Source: Paratinospora sagittata (Eukaryota; Streptophyta; Magnoliopsida; Ranunculales; Menispermaceae). Taken from it: a stretch of DNA of 64,000 nucleotides. The stretch's first letter is position 1. Each line of letters opens with the position of its first letter. Location of the stretch: positions 30,089,816 through 30,153,815 of the forward strand of contig CM069606.1 in NCBI GenBank assembly GCA_035771175.1. The letters are read 5' to 3'. A model generated the notes under the pieces. The model had not been told where the DNA came from, ran no database searches, and saw nothing but the letters and a program-made list of their open reading frames with translations. Positions 42,348 to 53,247 of this stretch are shown one piece after another. A program made the position numbers and the translations under genes.

Positions 42348-42622
42348 AACTTTGGAGTGGTATGGGACACAACAAAATTGGAGGATACTAAAAAAAACGT
42401 GGAAGTAAGAAAACCCACGACCTTGTGTGAAAAGAAACATTTCGAGAAAGTTGCATTACTAATATTATCACTAAGTTTACACGGTATGGGACGAGTAAAT
42501 TTGGACGATACTATTAGTGAACTACTGTTCAGCCCATGTTTTATAGAGATTGTGTTCATGCAACTTAACTTAGTTGACACCCTTATTACCGAATTCATGT
42601 GGTATGGGACACACGAATTTGG
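42348..42622 (+). other. triple stem-loop in the A4 ORF-N/gag spacer (all three loops intact)
   Basis: Hairpins at 42348-42379, 42473-42502 and 42589-42622, each with loop GTATGGGA. Hairpin 1: arms AACTTTG/CAAAATT and inner GTG/CAC. Hairpin 2: AAGTTTAC/GTAAATTT, where C to T leaves a G-U pair. Hairpin 3: CCGAATTC/GAATTTGG, where A to G also leaves a G-U pair, plus inner TGTG/CACA. Both changes preserve pairing in RNA. Confidence 0.75.
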
Positions 42623-42998
42623 ATAATAATTGAAAAGACTAAGCAAAAGAGTTTGAATACATAAGATTGCGATAAAACGTTACATCAGGATATTTACTGA
42701 GGTAAATCTTAGAATTCTTATGACTCGTATGAATTTTCAATGAAATATATATGTATGTTCACGAAAACCAGAACCAAATCATTTGAAATACTTGCAAAGT
42801 TTTATACTTATTATATAAACATTCTAACATTGTTTTTACACCATGGCCAAACATACGAGGCACATAAAATTCTTTAATTCCTCAACAAAAACCTTACATT
42901 CTAATTAGAAAAACAGGTGGTTTATATATTGCAGTACTCTCGAAATTGTTGCTGAGCATACCATAACATTATACTTGGCTACAATTCCTAAATCATGG

Positions 42999-43018
42999 TT
43001 TTATTTTCTCCTTGCCAG
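42999..43018 (+). promoter_or_regulatory. putative 3' splice site before A4 gag
   Basis: TTTTATTTTCTCCTTGCCAG, identical to A3, 7 bp before the gag ATG. Confidence 0.42.
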
Positions 43019-43025
43019 TGAGAAA

Positions 43026-43235
43026 ATGTAAACCAGGAAGAGAGGAAGGCCACGTACTGTCCGTCCAGCAGAGGAGGCACCTCCCGAGATTCAAAATCAG
43101 GAACCACAGCCTCCGACGACAGCACAAGCCACACCCGACACTGCTACTGCATCTGGGCAAGCAGTGCCACCACAACCTACACACCTTGCCATGCCTTCGA
43201 GCATGGAAGCCTTTTTCGCCGGATTTCATACTTAT
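43026..43235 (+). pseudogene. A4 gag, first 70 codons only
   Basis: The second codon is TAA in place of CAA (M-stop-TRKRGRP), then the usual N-terminal gag sequence runs to SSMEAFFAGF. At about 43228 the sequence leaves gag and within a few bases enters an inverted family A LTR. No later gag or pol of this copy is present. Confidence 0.85.
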
Positions 43236-43534
43236 GATAAGACCTCCTTTGAAAATTGGCGCCTTCCCCCGTGCAGAACCGTGTTGCACCGCACAGAGAG
43301 TCTCAGAAAGAGAGTCTCAAAAGAGAAGACAAAAACTCAAAATGAGTGAAAGAGAGAAGGAAAATCACAAGGAGGAGTGATTTTGGTGTGAAATGATGAG
43401 GGAGAGGGGTTCCTTAAATAGGAAAAATTGCGCCTGAACATTCGGGCGTTGTGCCTGAACGTTCGAGCATGCGCCAAAACGTTTGGGCAGGTACCCGAGA
43501 TAATTTTTTTTTTGTGCAAACCCAGGGTATTACA
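43236..43534 (-). mobile_element. 3' LTR of A5, first 300 bp (U3) only
   Basis: On the minus strand it starts TGTAATACCCTGGG at 43534, next to a PPT. It holds U3 palindromes (GAACGTTC, AAACGTTT) at 43433-43500 and a TATTTAAG box near 43417. The rest of the LTR is replaced by A4 gag. Confidence 0.85.
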
Positions 43535-43547
43535 TTTTACCCGCCTT
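43535..43547 (-). promoter_or_regulatory. polypurine tract of A5 (degenerate)
   Basis: On the minus strand it reads AAGGCGGGTAAAA, directly before the LTR start. One C interrupts the purine run. Confidence 0.7.
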
Positions 43548-43568
43548 AAAAGGATTTCGCCATCGAAC

Positions 43569-44079
43569 TTACTCCAAGTAGTCATGATGGCTATCAGCGT
43601 GAGATTCACTGCCGTCGTCATTGTCTGCTAGCTCAGGGTAGTGCCTGTAAGGTCCCTGAATGGCACTGTGGCCGGTGGAATCGTCAACATCATGAAACCA
43701 TGGAAAGCAAATGGAGTTGGATTCGTCCTCAAAAGGTTACAACCTTTGCATAACAGATGGTGGTGTAGGGCTTTGTTGGTTGCATCGTTTAAGGGAAGGT
43801 AGGTTGAGCGGTGGGATGTTTTTTCGTGTTGTTGCTCGAATCCGGCCGCCTAGCAGCTTCGGTTGAAGGTCCTGCCAAGATGAGGTCACGGGATTATTTT
43901 GGGCAAAAAAGCCACGCACGCTCTAGCGATAAGGATTGCTATCTGTGTGGCGATGAAGTTGGTGATGCAAAGTAGTTGTGACTTGACTTAGATCCTGGAG
44001 CAGTCGCCACAGGTTGCCAAGGAGGCCATTGCGTGTGTGCATCACTATATCCATCAATATTATTTTCAGACATCTGCAT
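43569..44079 (-). pseudogene. ORF-C of A5, small gene downstream of pol
   Basis: The start MQMSENNIDGYSDAH-type sequence is at 44079 and the acidic end PELADNDDGSESHADSHHDY, then LE and a stop, is at 43569. The middle frame (43919-43737: FAQNNPVTSSWQDL, GGRIRATTRKNIPPLNLP) is conserved with A6. A tryptophan codon TGG stands where A6 has TAG. Frameshifts separate the N-terminal, middle and C-terminal parts. Length between ends is 511 bp, close to A1 (516) and A6 (504). Confidence 0.65.
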
Positions 44080-44169
44080 AGTTATTCAAGTGAAAAGATG
44101 TATTAAGATATTTGTAACCAAAGTTTCAGCATTTTATTGATAAGTGAAATAGTACAATGTATCACATCA

Positions 44170-47100
44170 TCAGTTATTACTAGAAAACAATTCAAGGTAT
44201 TTCTGTTTAATTGTCGCTTCTAGTTCCCATGTTGCTTCCTCTACTCCGTGGTGATCCCAGAGCACCTTCACAAGTGGTATGCTACGTCGCCTTAGTTCTT
44301 GAGTTTTTCTATCCATAATCTGTATCGCTCTCTCCTGATACCTATTTCCTTCCTCAACCCGAACCTCGACCTGAGGGATGATATGCGAAGGATTAGTATT
44401 ATACTTTAGAAGCATGGATACGTGAAAAACGTCATGAACCTTAGACATGGACAATGGAAGGGACAGACGATAAGAAAGATTTCCAATACGTTCAATGATC
44501 TGAAATGGACCAATATACTGTGGGGAGAGCTTTCCATTGATCGCAAAGCGTTTGACACCTCTTGTGAGCTGAACTTTTAGAAAAACCAAGTCCCCCTTAT
44601 CAAATTCTAGAGGCTGCCTCCGCTTGTCAGCATAGCTCTTCTGTCGACTTTGTGCAACACGAATTCGCTCATTTACTAGTGTGATCTTCTCAAAAGTCTC
44701 TTGAACTAGTTTAGGTCCCAATTGCGATCTATCTGCCATATCTAACCAGCATACCAGAGATCTGCAAGGGTGACCATAGAGAGCCTCGTTCGGTGCCATG
44801 CCGATACTAGTTTGGTAGCTGTTGTTGTATGCAAACTCAGCTAAATGTAAGTACTTTGCCCATCCGTCATTAAAGTCCAAAATGCAACACATAACATGTC
44901 TTCCAAGATTTGGATAAGACACTCTGACTGCCCATCAGTCTGAGGGTGAAAGGTTGTCCTCATGGTGATCTTAGAGCCCATTCTACTCTAGAAGCTTTGC
45001 CAAAACTTTGATGTGAGTTGAGGGTCTCGATTAGGGACGATCATGAGTGGTATGCCATGGAGGCGTACGATTTCTTTTTCATATAGTTCGGCAAGCTTGG
45101 CGGGGTTATCCGTGAACTTTATTGGCAAGAAGTGTGTAGACTTTGTAAGTCTGTCAATGATAACCCAGATAGCATCTTGCCCTTTATTATTTCGAGGCAA
45201 GACTGTAACAAAATCCATTGCGATGTTCTCCCACTTCCATTCTCCAATAGGTAACGGCTGGAGAAGTCCAGAGGCAAGTCTTCGTTCTGCCTTAACTTGC
45301 TGGCAAACGAGACATCGAGCAACGAAGTATGCAATCGCCTTCTTCATTCCAGAAAACCAGAATTGTCGCTTGACAACCTTGTACATCTTGTCACCCCCAG
45401 GATGCATAGCGAACCTCGAACAGTGCATCTCAGGGAGCACTTCTTTCCGAACCTCAAGATCGTTCGGTAGACAGAGACGTTTTTTATAGAAAATGACCCC
45501 GACCTCAGAAACCGACCAGTGAGGAAGGTTCTGTCCACTGAGTAGAAGTTCTCGTTTCTCCATTAATATAGGGTTGTTGGCTTGAGCTGCTGAAATCTTT
45601 CGAACCAACTCAGAGTTGGCTAATAATTGAGAAAGTCATGGTCTTGCTCCCTCCTTGATCAGTTGTAGGTTAAAATTCTCCATCTCTGTAGCCAACTTCC
45701 CCATTTCGAAGTTAAGAGTGCAAGCAACATAAGATTTTCTACTCAGGGCATCAGCCACAACATTTGCCTTACCGGGATGGTACTGGAGTTGAAAGTCATA
45801 ATCTTTCAAGAATTCCAACCATCGTCTTTGGCGGAGGTTTAGGTCTCTTTGGGTGTAGATGTACTTAAGACTCTTGTGATCCGAGAAGACATCAAACCGT
45901 TCATTGTATAGGTAATGACGCGATAATTTCAGTGCAAATACGACCGCTGTAAGTTCCAAGTCATGTGTTGGGTAATTACCCCCATGAATCTTCAGTTGCC
46001 TCGAGGCATATGCAACAACTTGGCCTTCTTGCATTAGTACGGTGCCTAAGCCTTGGAGAGAGGCATCGGTGTATAGTAAAAATCCAAGTACATTTCTTGG
46101 AGTGATTAGTACTGGTTCCGTCGTGGGACGCTTCTTCAATTCCTCAAATGATAATTCACAGGCGGGATTCCAGATGAATCGCACCTCTTTCCAAGTGAGT
46201 TTGGTCATAGGTTCAGCAATATTTGAGAAGTCCTTGATGAAGCGTGTGTAATAGCCAGCCAAACCAAGAAAACTCATAATCTGAGTAACAGTGGTAGGCT
46301 ACTTTCAGTTTAAAACCGCTTCAACCTTAGAAGGATCCACCTCAATGCCATTGCCTGAAACCACATGGCCTAGGAATTGAACTCGCTTCGCCCAAAATTC
46401 GCACTTACTCAACTTTGCATACAACTGGTGGCTTCTCAAGGTCTAGAGGACTATCCTCGGGTGTATCTTATGGTCTTCCTCGGTTGAGGAATATATCAAG
46501 ATATCGTCCACAAAAACCACAACAAATCGATCTAAGTGTAACCTAAAGATGCGGTTCATCAAATTCATGAACGCAGCAGGTGGATTTGTTAGACCGAACG
46601 GCATGACCATGAACTCGTAGTGACCGTACCATGTTCTAAATGTAGTTTTGGTATTGTCCGACTCTCGGATCCAGAGTTGGTGATAAACGGATCGTAAATC
46701 AATCATAGAGAAGTATTTGGCATCTCTAAGTTGGTCGAACAAGTCATCGATCCTGGGCAACAGGTATCTATTCTTAATGGTGACGTTATTTAGCTTGCGA
46801 TAGTCGATGCAAAGTCGTAACGAACCATCCTTTTTGCGAACAAACAGAACTGAAGCACCCTAGGATGATGAACTCTTTCTGATGAAGCCATCACTCTCTA
46901 ATTCCTTCAGTTTTTTGTCCAATTCGACCAGCTTGACATTTGACATTCCGTATGGTGAAATTGAGATAGGCCCGGTCCCAAGTATGAGATTGATTTCAAA
47001 ATCGAAATTCCCTAACCGGAGTTAGACCAGGAAGGTCATTTAGAAAAACTGTTGAGATTTCAGATATTACCGGGACATCGTGTACTTCGAGAGGGTACAG

Positions 47101-48387
47101 TGCTGGTGATTCATTTTCATCACCAAGGGATATAGCTCAAAGCTGTGCCTTGAGAAGTGCAACAGTCGAGTTGTGTATCCATTTCCTTATTTCCTGAATC
47201 TTGACAAACTCCCCCGTGGGCAAGGTTAACTGAACTTGCTTCTTCATATAATCGATATTTGCATTCAATGGTGTGAGCCAGTCCATGCCGAGGATGATGC
47301 CGAAGTCTTCAATGTCCATCACAAAAAGATCTACATATATTATACGGTCTGACATTCGAAGCTCACATTGAGAACACTGCAAATTCACGTCAGTACCAGA
47401 TCCTAAAGGTGATGTGACATGAATTGTGATTTCTGTGGGTTCAGGATGCAACCCTAAATGTCTTACCAATGCAGACGATATAAAAGAATGGGTAGCACCC
47501 GAATCGAACAAGACATGCACCATTGCAGGCCATTTTCCCCTATTCAGTCTATGCTCCTGCACAATCTTCTGCTGCTCAAAGCTCATGGCCTTGTCAACGA
47601 CCTCCCTGTAAATCTTGAGATCCAAGATCTACAAGGCTTGTCAAATGTCAGGAAGAAGGCTATTGTAGAATTTCTCGATCTTATCTTGCTCCGTTAAGAT
47701 GGTGGAGAGAGAGTAGACTGATAATCCTTTAAACTTGCCAGCATACTCCCTGACTGTCATGCCACCTTGGTATAGCTTGGCGAACTCCTGGAGCTTCTGC
47801 CTCTTCACAGCGCCGGGGAAGTACTCATCAATTAACAATGACTTGAACTGTTGCCAAGTCATGTCTGCGGTGTTGACCCTTGGGTCTTCTTTTACGATTA
47901 TCCACCATGTATTTGTTCCACTAATAAGTTGGTAGGACGCAAGTGGATTCTTTCGAGCCTCATCGACTCTCATTGCATCGAGAGCCTTCTTTGACTCATC
48001 CAGCCATTTCTGCACCTCTTCAGCATCAATGGTGCCAGCAAAAGTAAGAGGTTGTAACCTCTTGTACTTCGTAATCTGGTCGGTTTGAGTCTCTGACCCT
48101 ATTCTCACAGGTGCCTGAACAGTGACAACCTGATTGGCCGTGGTCTCACGAACGACCATCTGAATAGTTACTTTCATCGCCTTGATAAATCCGGCGAAAA
48201 AGACTTCCATACTCGAAGGCATGGAAAAAGATGTGGGTTGGGGTGGCACTGCCTGCCCAGATGTAGTGGCAGTGTCGGGTGTGGCCTATGCTGTCGTCGG
48301 AGACGCCGGTTCCTGGATCTGAATTTCATGAGGTGCCTCATCTGCTGGACGGACAGTACGTGACCTTCCTCTCTTCCTTGTTTGCAT
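44170..48387 (-). pseudogene. A5 gag-pol lacking the nucleocapsid zinc knuckle
   Basis: The start is at 48387 (MQTRKRGRS) and the end LFSSNN at 44170. Capsid 48070-47640 (WLDESKKALDAM, FKSLLIDEYFP). After LNRGKWPA the frame joins directly to MVHVLFDSGATHSF (about 47525), so about 0.5 kb with the RGG box and CCHC knuckle is deleted. Protease active site intact. RT 46900-46280 ([10 protein letters not shown]), RNase H 46277-45720 ([23 protein letters not shown]), integrase zinc HCSRFAMHPGG...CLVCQQ and core ([17 protein letters not shown]) 45420-44900, chromodomain-like end LWDHHGVEEATWELE. The integrase motif SDRDP reads PNRDP, losing the catalytic aspartate. Stops and shifts occur in several places. 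Confidence 0.92.
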
Positions 48388-48394
48388 TTTATCA

Positions 48395-48414
48395 CTGGCA
48401 AGGAGAAAATAAAA
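48395..48414 (-). promoter_or_regulatory. putative 3' splice site before A5 gag
   Basis: TTTTATTTTCTCCTTGCCAG on the minus strand, identical to A3 and A4, 7 bp before the gag ATG. Confidence 0.42.
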
Positions 48415-48761
48415 CCATGATTTAGGAATCATAGCCAAGTATAATGTTATGATATTCTCAGCAACAAATTTGAGAGTACGACAATATAAAAACCACCTAT
48501 TTTTCTAAGTAATAGTGTAAGGTTTTTGTTAAGAAATCAAAAAATCTTATGTGCCTCGTATGTTTGGCCATGGTGTAAAACAAGGTTAAAATGTTTATAT
48601 AATAAGTATAAACTTTGCAAGTATTTCAAATGTTTTGGTTCTGGTTTTTTTTTTTTTTTTTTTGAACATACATATATATATTTCATTGAAATATCTTGAT
48701 CTAACGTTCTATCGCAATCTTATGTATTCAAACTCTTTCGCTTAGTCTTTTCGACTATTAT

Positions 48762-49036
48762 CCAAATTCGTGTGTCCCATACCACATGAATTTGGTAATA
48801 AGGCTGTCAACCAAGTTAAGTTGTATGAACACGGTCTCTATAAAACATCGGTTGAATAGTAGTTCACTAATAGTATCGTCCAAGTTTACTCGTCCCATAC
48901 CGTGTAAACTTAGTGATAATGTTAGTAATGCAACTTTCTCCAAATGTTTCTTTCAATACAAAGTCGTGGGTTTTCTTACTTTCACATTTTATTTAGTATC
49001 CTCCAATTTTGTTGTGTCCCATACCACTCCAAAGTT
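48762..49036 (-). other. triple stem-loop in the A5 spacer
   Basis: Hairpins at 49036-49005, 48911-48882 and 48795-48762, all with loop GTATGGGA and the same arms as the A2 consensus. The spacer ends abruptly at about 49045, where LTR sequence starts, so ORF-N, leader and PBS of A5 are deleted. Confidence 0.72.
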
Positions 49037-49452
49037 AGTGATACATTAGACTGACTTTGGCAACGTCTGGTGATCCTTATCAGGGTTGGTATCACAACGT
49101 GCAAGGTTAGGACATTCAGTATTACTTGTATAAGCTGATAGCTTTCAATAAGACCAACTATATTAGTCTCCAGTTGAGAGGTGACACACAAGGTCTGCTT
49201 AAATACCAATCGCCTAGAGCGGCCCGCTGCCTCCCGTTCACTATTTAAAATTACTGAGGACAAGACCGAGTCTACTTGAGCCAAATTGACCACAAATCTG
49301 GCATTATAGCAATGTAATGCATGAACTCCAAATATACAGGTATAAGTGTGACAGTATAACCATTATATGACATAATGCAGTGTAAATGAATAGTAGATAT
49401 AATAATAAATGAATGTAAACTTTAATAAAAGTTATAAAACACGCAAACCTAT

Positions 49453-52318
49453 TGTAGCACCCGTGCCTTTAGGTGACGTCATTTTGCCCATAGTGTACCC
49501 TATACGTATTCATATACGTATGTGTATATGTATTTTGATGCTCGAAGTACGTAAGTTCGAGTGTCTTTGCATGATTTTAGATCATAAAGGGTGCGCATGA
49601 AATTTCGGAACCATCGGAGACCCGTTCGACATCAAAACATTTCAAAAACGATGTTTTGGATCCAGTGGAGCTTTCTCCATTGAGGAAGAAATTCCTGTCA
49701 CAACTTACACCAATGGTTTGATCTCCTAGATCCATCGTCGGATTGGTCTGAAATTTGTCAGATCATTCTTATATGATAGATCTTCATTATGAACGGTGAA
49801 GATCTTGATTGGAGTTACCTACTTTGAGTTATAAGACCCCAAACACTGTTTCACGGATTCTGGGATTTTCTTACGCAGTTTTGATCAAATTGATAGATCT
49901 CACAATCCCACCGTTGGATTGAGCCTAAAGTTTACAATAATGTTGATAACTTACTCATGCAACGTTTGAACGGTTAAGATGTTAAAGTAGTGCGTATTTT
50001 GCAAGAAATGGACTATTTAAATGCAAGTATTATAACAGGAAAACTGGGTTTTTAATAGTTTTGACAACTTTTAGTTGTGGGCCTAAGCTTATCTATTTAA
50101 GCAACCAAAACGTGATTTTAGGCTCATTTGCTCATTTCTCAGCCAGAAAAGAGAGAAAGGAGCTAGAGAGGAGAAAAGGAGAGGAAAGTTAGGGTTTGGT
50201 GGTTTCTTGCTCAAGAACACCTTAAGGTTTGTATTTTTCCTCCATTTCTTCCTTGAATCTCTCTATTAGTTGCATGATAGCTTTATTTTGAGCATGAGGG
50301 TTTCATTTTGATGCATGCATTGTGATGAACCTTGGATGGGTGGAAGACCAAAGTTGGAGTTGAGTCTTGCATATCACATATGTGTGATTAGAGAGTGCAA
50401 GGAGTACACTAATGGTGAAAGCCCCAATTTCTAGCAAGAAATTGGAAGGTTTAGTTCAAATGACCTATACTTAGTTTATGGCCTTAGACTTTTTCAAAAT
50501 GTTTGCATGTCAACTATGTTGATCTAGTGGCCATTGTGGATGATTCCATGTTGCAAGATCAGTAAAATTCATGGTTGAACATGGTGGCCTAGTGTAAAAT
50601 TGGCAATAGGGCATATGTATGAAAATTTCCAGATTTGGGGCTTTTGATGCTCTTGATATAAAATCTGGAAAATTATGCAATGTAGGTCGAATTGGACATG
50701 ATTAGAGTTTTTTGATGATTGAATTCAGTGGGTTCTCATAATGGACACCCTAAGGTTGACTAATTTTGATCTAGGCTAAGTATTTGGTAATTTTGCATGT
50801 AATTTGGGGATTTTGCCCAAAATGGGAGTTTTCACCCAAAGCAAGTCAATTTGTGAAATTGACTTGGGGATTGTTTAATTGGGCCCAAATTAAGTAGAAT
50901 CATGGGTTTAAAATGTTAGAACCTATGTTAAATTGATATGACTTAGTTCATTTTGACCTTATGTTTTATATTAGCCTAATTGGGGATTTTGACCAAGACT
51001 TAGTCAATTGATGAAATTGACTTGATGTATAGTCTAATTGACCCTAATTATAATTGAATTTCATGTATATTAGTGGTTGGATCATGGGATCACCCTATTA
51101 CATTCAATTTAGGTCAATCTTAGTTTAATTGAGTCTAAATGATCAAGTTGGGCAATACGAAAATTGGCTCAAGGGGGTAATCAATTTAGAATCTAATTGA
51201 CTTTAGATTGGGTTTGAACATGGGATTTTGACACACTTTATGACTGATTTTCAGTTGTGTGAACCATGCTATTTCCAGGTCTTGTGATTGATCTTGAACC
51301 CGTTTAGTCAATTGGAGAGTTTTGGCAATTGGATTGGCTAGACTTAGCAAACCAAGTGTGAGTGTTCTTTTACTTTTGGATTATTTATATGTGGCACTGT
51401 AGTATAGAAATGTTTTAAATACTTATGTATGATGGTATGCATGTTTTAATATTCCATGAAATTCATTTGAGCATAATTCATTGGGATGACAATTTGGGTT
51501 GAGGCCCCTAGTTGGAATTTTCTCTTTTTGGGAATTCTCGTAAGTCTAGCGGCGATCTCAGTTGTGTACCTGGCAGAGGGTTTTATGCTTGTGTATGGGT
51601 AGGTTTGTTTAAATTAAGCCTACGTGCTGCACGACCCCATAAACCCTATTAGAATACGAGTATTGTGTGTGTGTTCGGGCGCTGTGTGTCGCGCACCAGG
51701 CCTTGAAACCCCCATACTCAGGAGGTGTTAGGATTGCATGAGCATGACTACAAAATGTTATGCATCGTCTTATGTATGACTTGATGTATTATGTTAGCAT
51801 GTATGTAATATATTTCGTCATCATGACAATTTCAAGTGTTTTATGATCTTACCATGTTTTATAAATGCACGTATATGCCACTTGTAAATGACATTCACTG
51901 AGCTGGCTGTAGCTCACACCTCACCATCTTCTTTCAGGATCTGATAGAAAAGGAAAAGGGAAGGCTTGACTGCGGAGCGTCCCTTGTTTTTGTTTCATGT
52001 AGGTGTTGTACATTTAGTTTTGTATTTTGATAATTATGTACATGATAACACCTAGTAATTGTATATTTAACACATAGTTGGGATGTGTTGGGTTTTGTAT
52101 CATTTTGAAGACTCTGGAATTTTATGTTTGTAAAGCTTTGGAGAAGTAATATTTTATTTCATTATGATCATGATAGTTGGTTGTTAATGATGTACTTTTA
52201 TTTCTTTTTGGGGATTCGTATATGTATTTTAGGCTGACAGGACGTCGGGTGTACCGACAGAGGGTATACTCGGAGGTTCCCGTGCCGGTCATGACGTCAC
52301 GTATAGTGGGTCGTGACA
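49453..52318 (+). mobile_element. solo LTR of family D (2866 bp) with perfect 5-bp target duplication
   Basis: It starts TGTAGCACCCGTGCC and ends GTGGGTCGTGACA. It is flanked by CCTAT on both sides (49448-49452 and 52319-52323), and removing it restores the A LTR sequence AACCTATGTTTCG. There is no PBS, PPT or coding region inside. Orientation is given as plus because the TATTTAAG box at 50095-50102, followed by a purine-rich then open leader-like stretch, reads that way. Two blocks (49890-49980 and 50490-50690) are clearly related to the B LTR. The perfect duplication makes it one of the youngest events here. Confidence 0.92.
50095..50102 (+). promoter_or_regulatory. candidate TATA box of solo LTR D
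   Basis: TATTTAAG lies about 640 bp inside the LTR, followed about 60 bp later by a GAGAGAAAGGAG purine run. The assignment is tentative. Confidence 0.35.
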
Positions 52319-52619
52319 CCTATGTTTCGTTCCCACCTTCAGATAAAAACTTCTTCTTTCAGATCTGGCGCTTTCCTTTGGACAAAACTTCGTCGTATCG
52401 CACCGAGAGTCTCGAACAGAGAGTCTCAAACAGACAAGAACTCAGAATGAGTGAAAAGAGGAGGAAAAATCACTAGCGATTGTGATTTGGTGTGAAAAAA
52501 TGAGGAGGGGGGCTTGGTTTATATAGAGGTATTGGCACCTGAACGTTCGGGCAGGCTGCCCGGACGTCCGGGCAGGTGCCCAAATGATTTTTTTTTTTTG
52601 TGAAATACAGGGTATTACA

Positions 52620-52631
52620 CTCTACCCCCTT
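52620..52631 (-). promoter_or_regulatory. polypurine tract of A6
   Basis: On the minus strand it reads AAGGGGGTAGAG, directly before the LTR start TGTAATACCC. Confidence 0.87.
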
Positions 52632-52652
52632 AAAGGGATTTCTCCCTCGAAA

Positions 52653-53156
52653 TCAATTTAAGTAGTTATGATGGTTATCTACTTGAGATTCACTGTTGGC
52701 GTCATCTTTTGCTAGTTCAGGGTAATGCCTGTATGGTCCCTGAATAACATTGTGGCCAGTGGAATCCTCAACATCATGAAACCATGGAGAGCAAATGGAA
52801 TCAGATTCGTCCTCAGAAGATTCTAACCCTTGCTCAACAGATTGTGGTGTAGGACGCTGGTTACATTGTTTAAGGGGAGGTAGGTTGAGCGGTGGAACGC
52901 TTTTTTGTGTTGTTGCTCGAATCCGGCCGCCTGGCAATTTTGGTAGAAGGTCCTGCTAAGATGAGGGAACTGGATTGTTACGAAAAAGCCATGCACACTT
53001 TAGCGATAAGGATCGCTGTCTGTGTGGTGATGGAGTTGGTGATGCAAAGTAGTTGTGACTTGACTTAGATCCTGGAGGAGTAGTCGCAGGTTGCCAAGGA
53101 GGCCATTGCGTGTGTGCATCACTATATCCATTGGTATTATTTTTAGACATCTGCAT
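52653..53156 (-). pseudogene. ORF-C of A6, best-preserved small gene downstream of pol (one internal TAG)
   Basis: It starts MQMSKNNTNGYSDAH at 53156 and stops at 52653: 167 codons in one frame, broken only by TAG at 52956-52958 where A5 has TGG (a G to A change). N-terminal half: QWPPWQPATTPPGS, then Ser/Pro/His-rich with basic residues. Middle: LPGGRIRATTQKSVPPLNL. C-terminal: ESSEDESDS, SPWFHDVEDS, RHYPELAKDD, strongly acidic. It starts about 90 bp after the pol stop and ends about 20 bp before the PPT. No transmembrane helix, so it does not look like an envelope gene. It could be a translated accessory protein or a fossil capture. Confidence 0.68.
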
Positions 53157-53247
53157 AGTTATTCAAGTGAAACGATGTATTAAGATATGTGTAAACAAGG
53201 TTCCATCATTTTATTGATAAGTGAAAATAGTACAGTGTATCACATCA

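Larger units (their letters stand above)
49046..52619 (-). mobile_element. family A LTR shared by A5 (as 5' LTR) and A6 (as 3' LTR), split by solo LTR D
   Basis: The LTR parts are 49046-49452 and 52319-52619. On the minus strand it starts TGTAATACCCTG at 52619, next to the A6 PPT. TATATAAACC is near 52518-52527 and ACGT palindromes (GAACGTTC, GGACGTCC) at 52538-52580. The outer 60% of the LTR is missing: at 49045 the sequence switches to the A5 spacer. It therefore serves two neighbouring bodies of the same orientation. Confidence 0.87.

Noticed and set aside
42276..42626. A 116-aa frame in the A4 spacer, with related pieces in A2, A3 and A5
   Set aside because: It overlaps the stem-loops and has different starts and ends in each copy. 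Its conservation is explained by the conserved hairpins.
52177..52476. A 99-aa frame across the solo LTR D/A LTR boundary
   Set aside because: It crosses an insertion boundary and has no conserved content.
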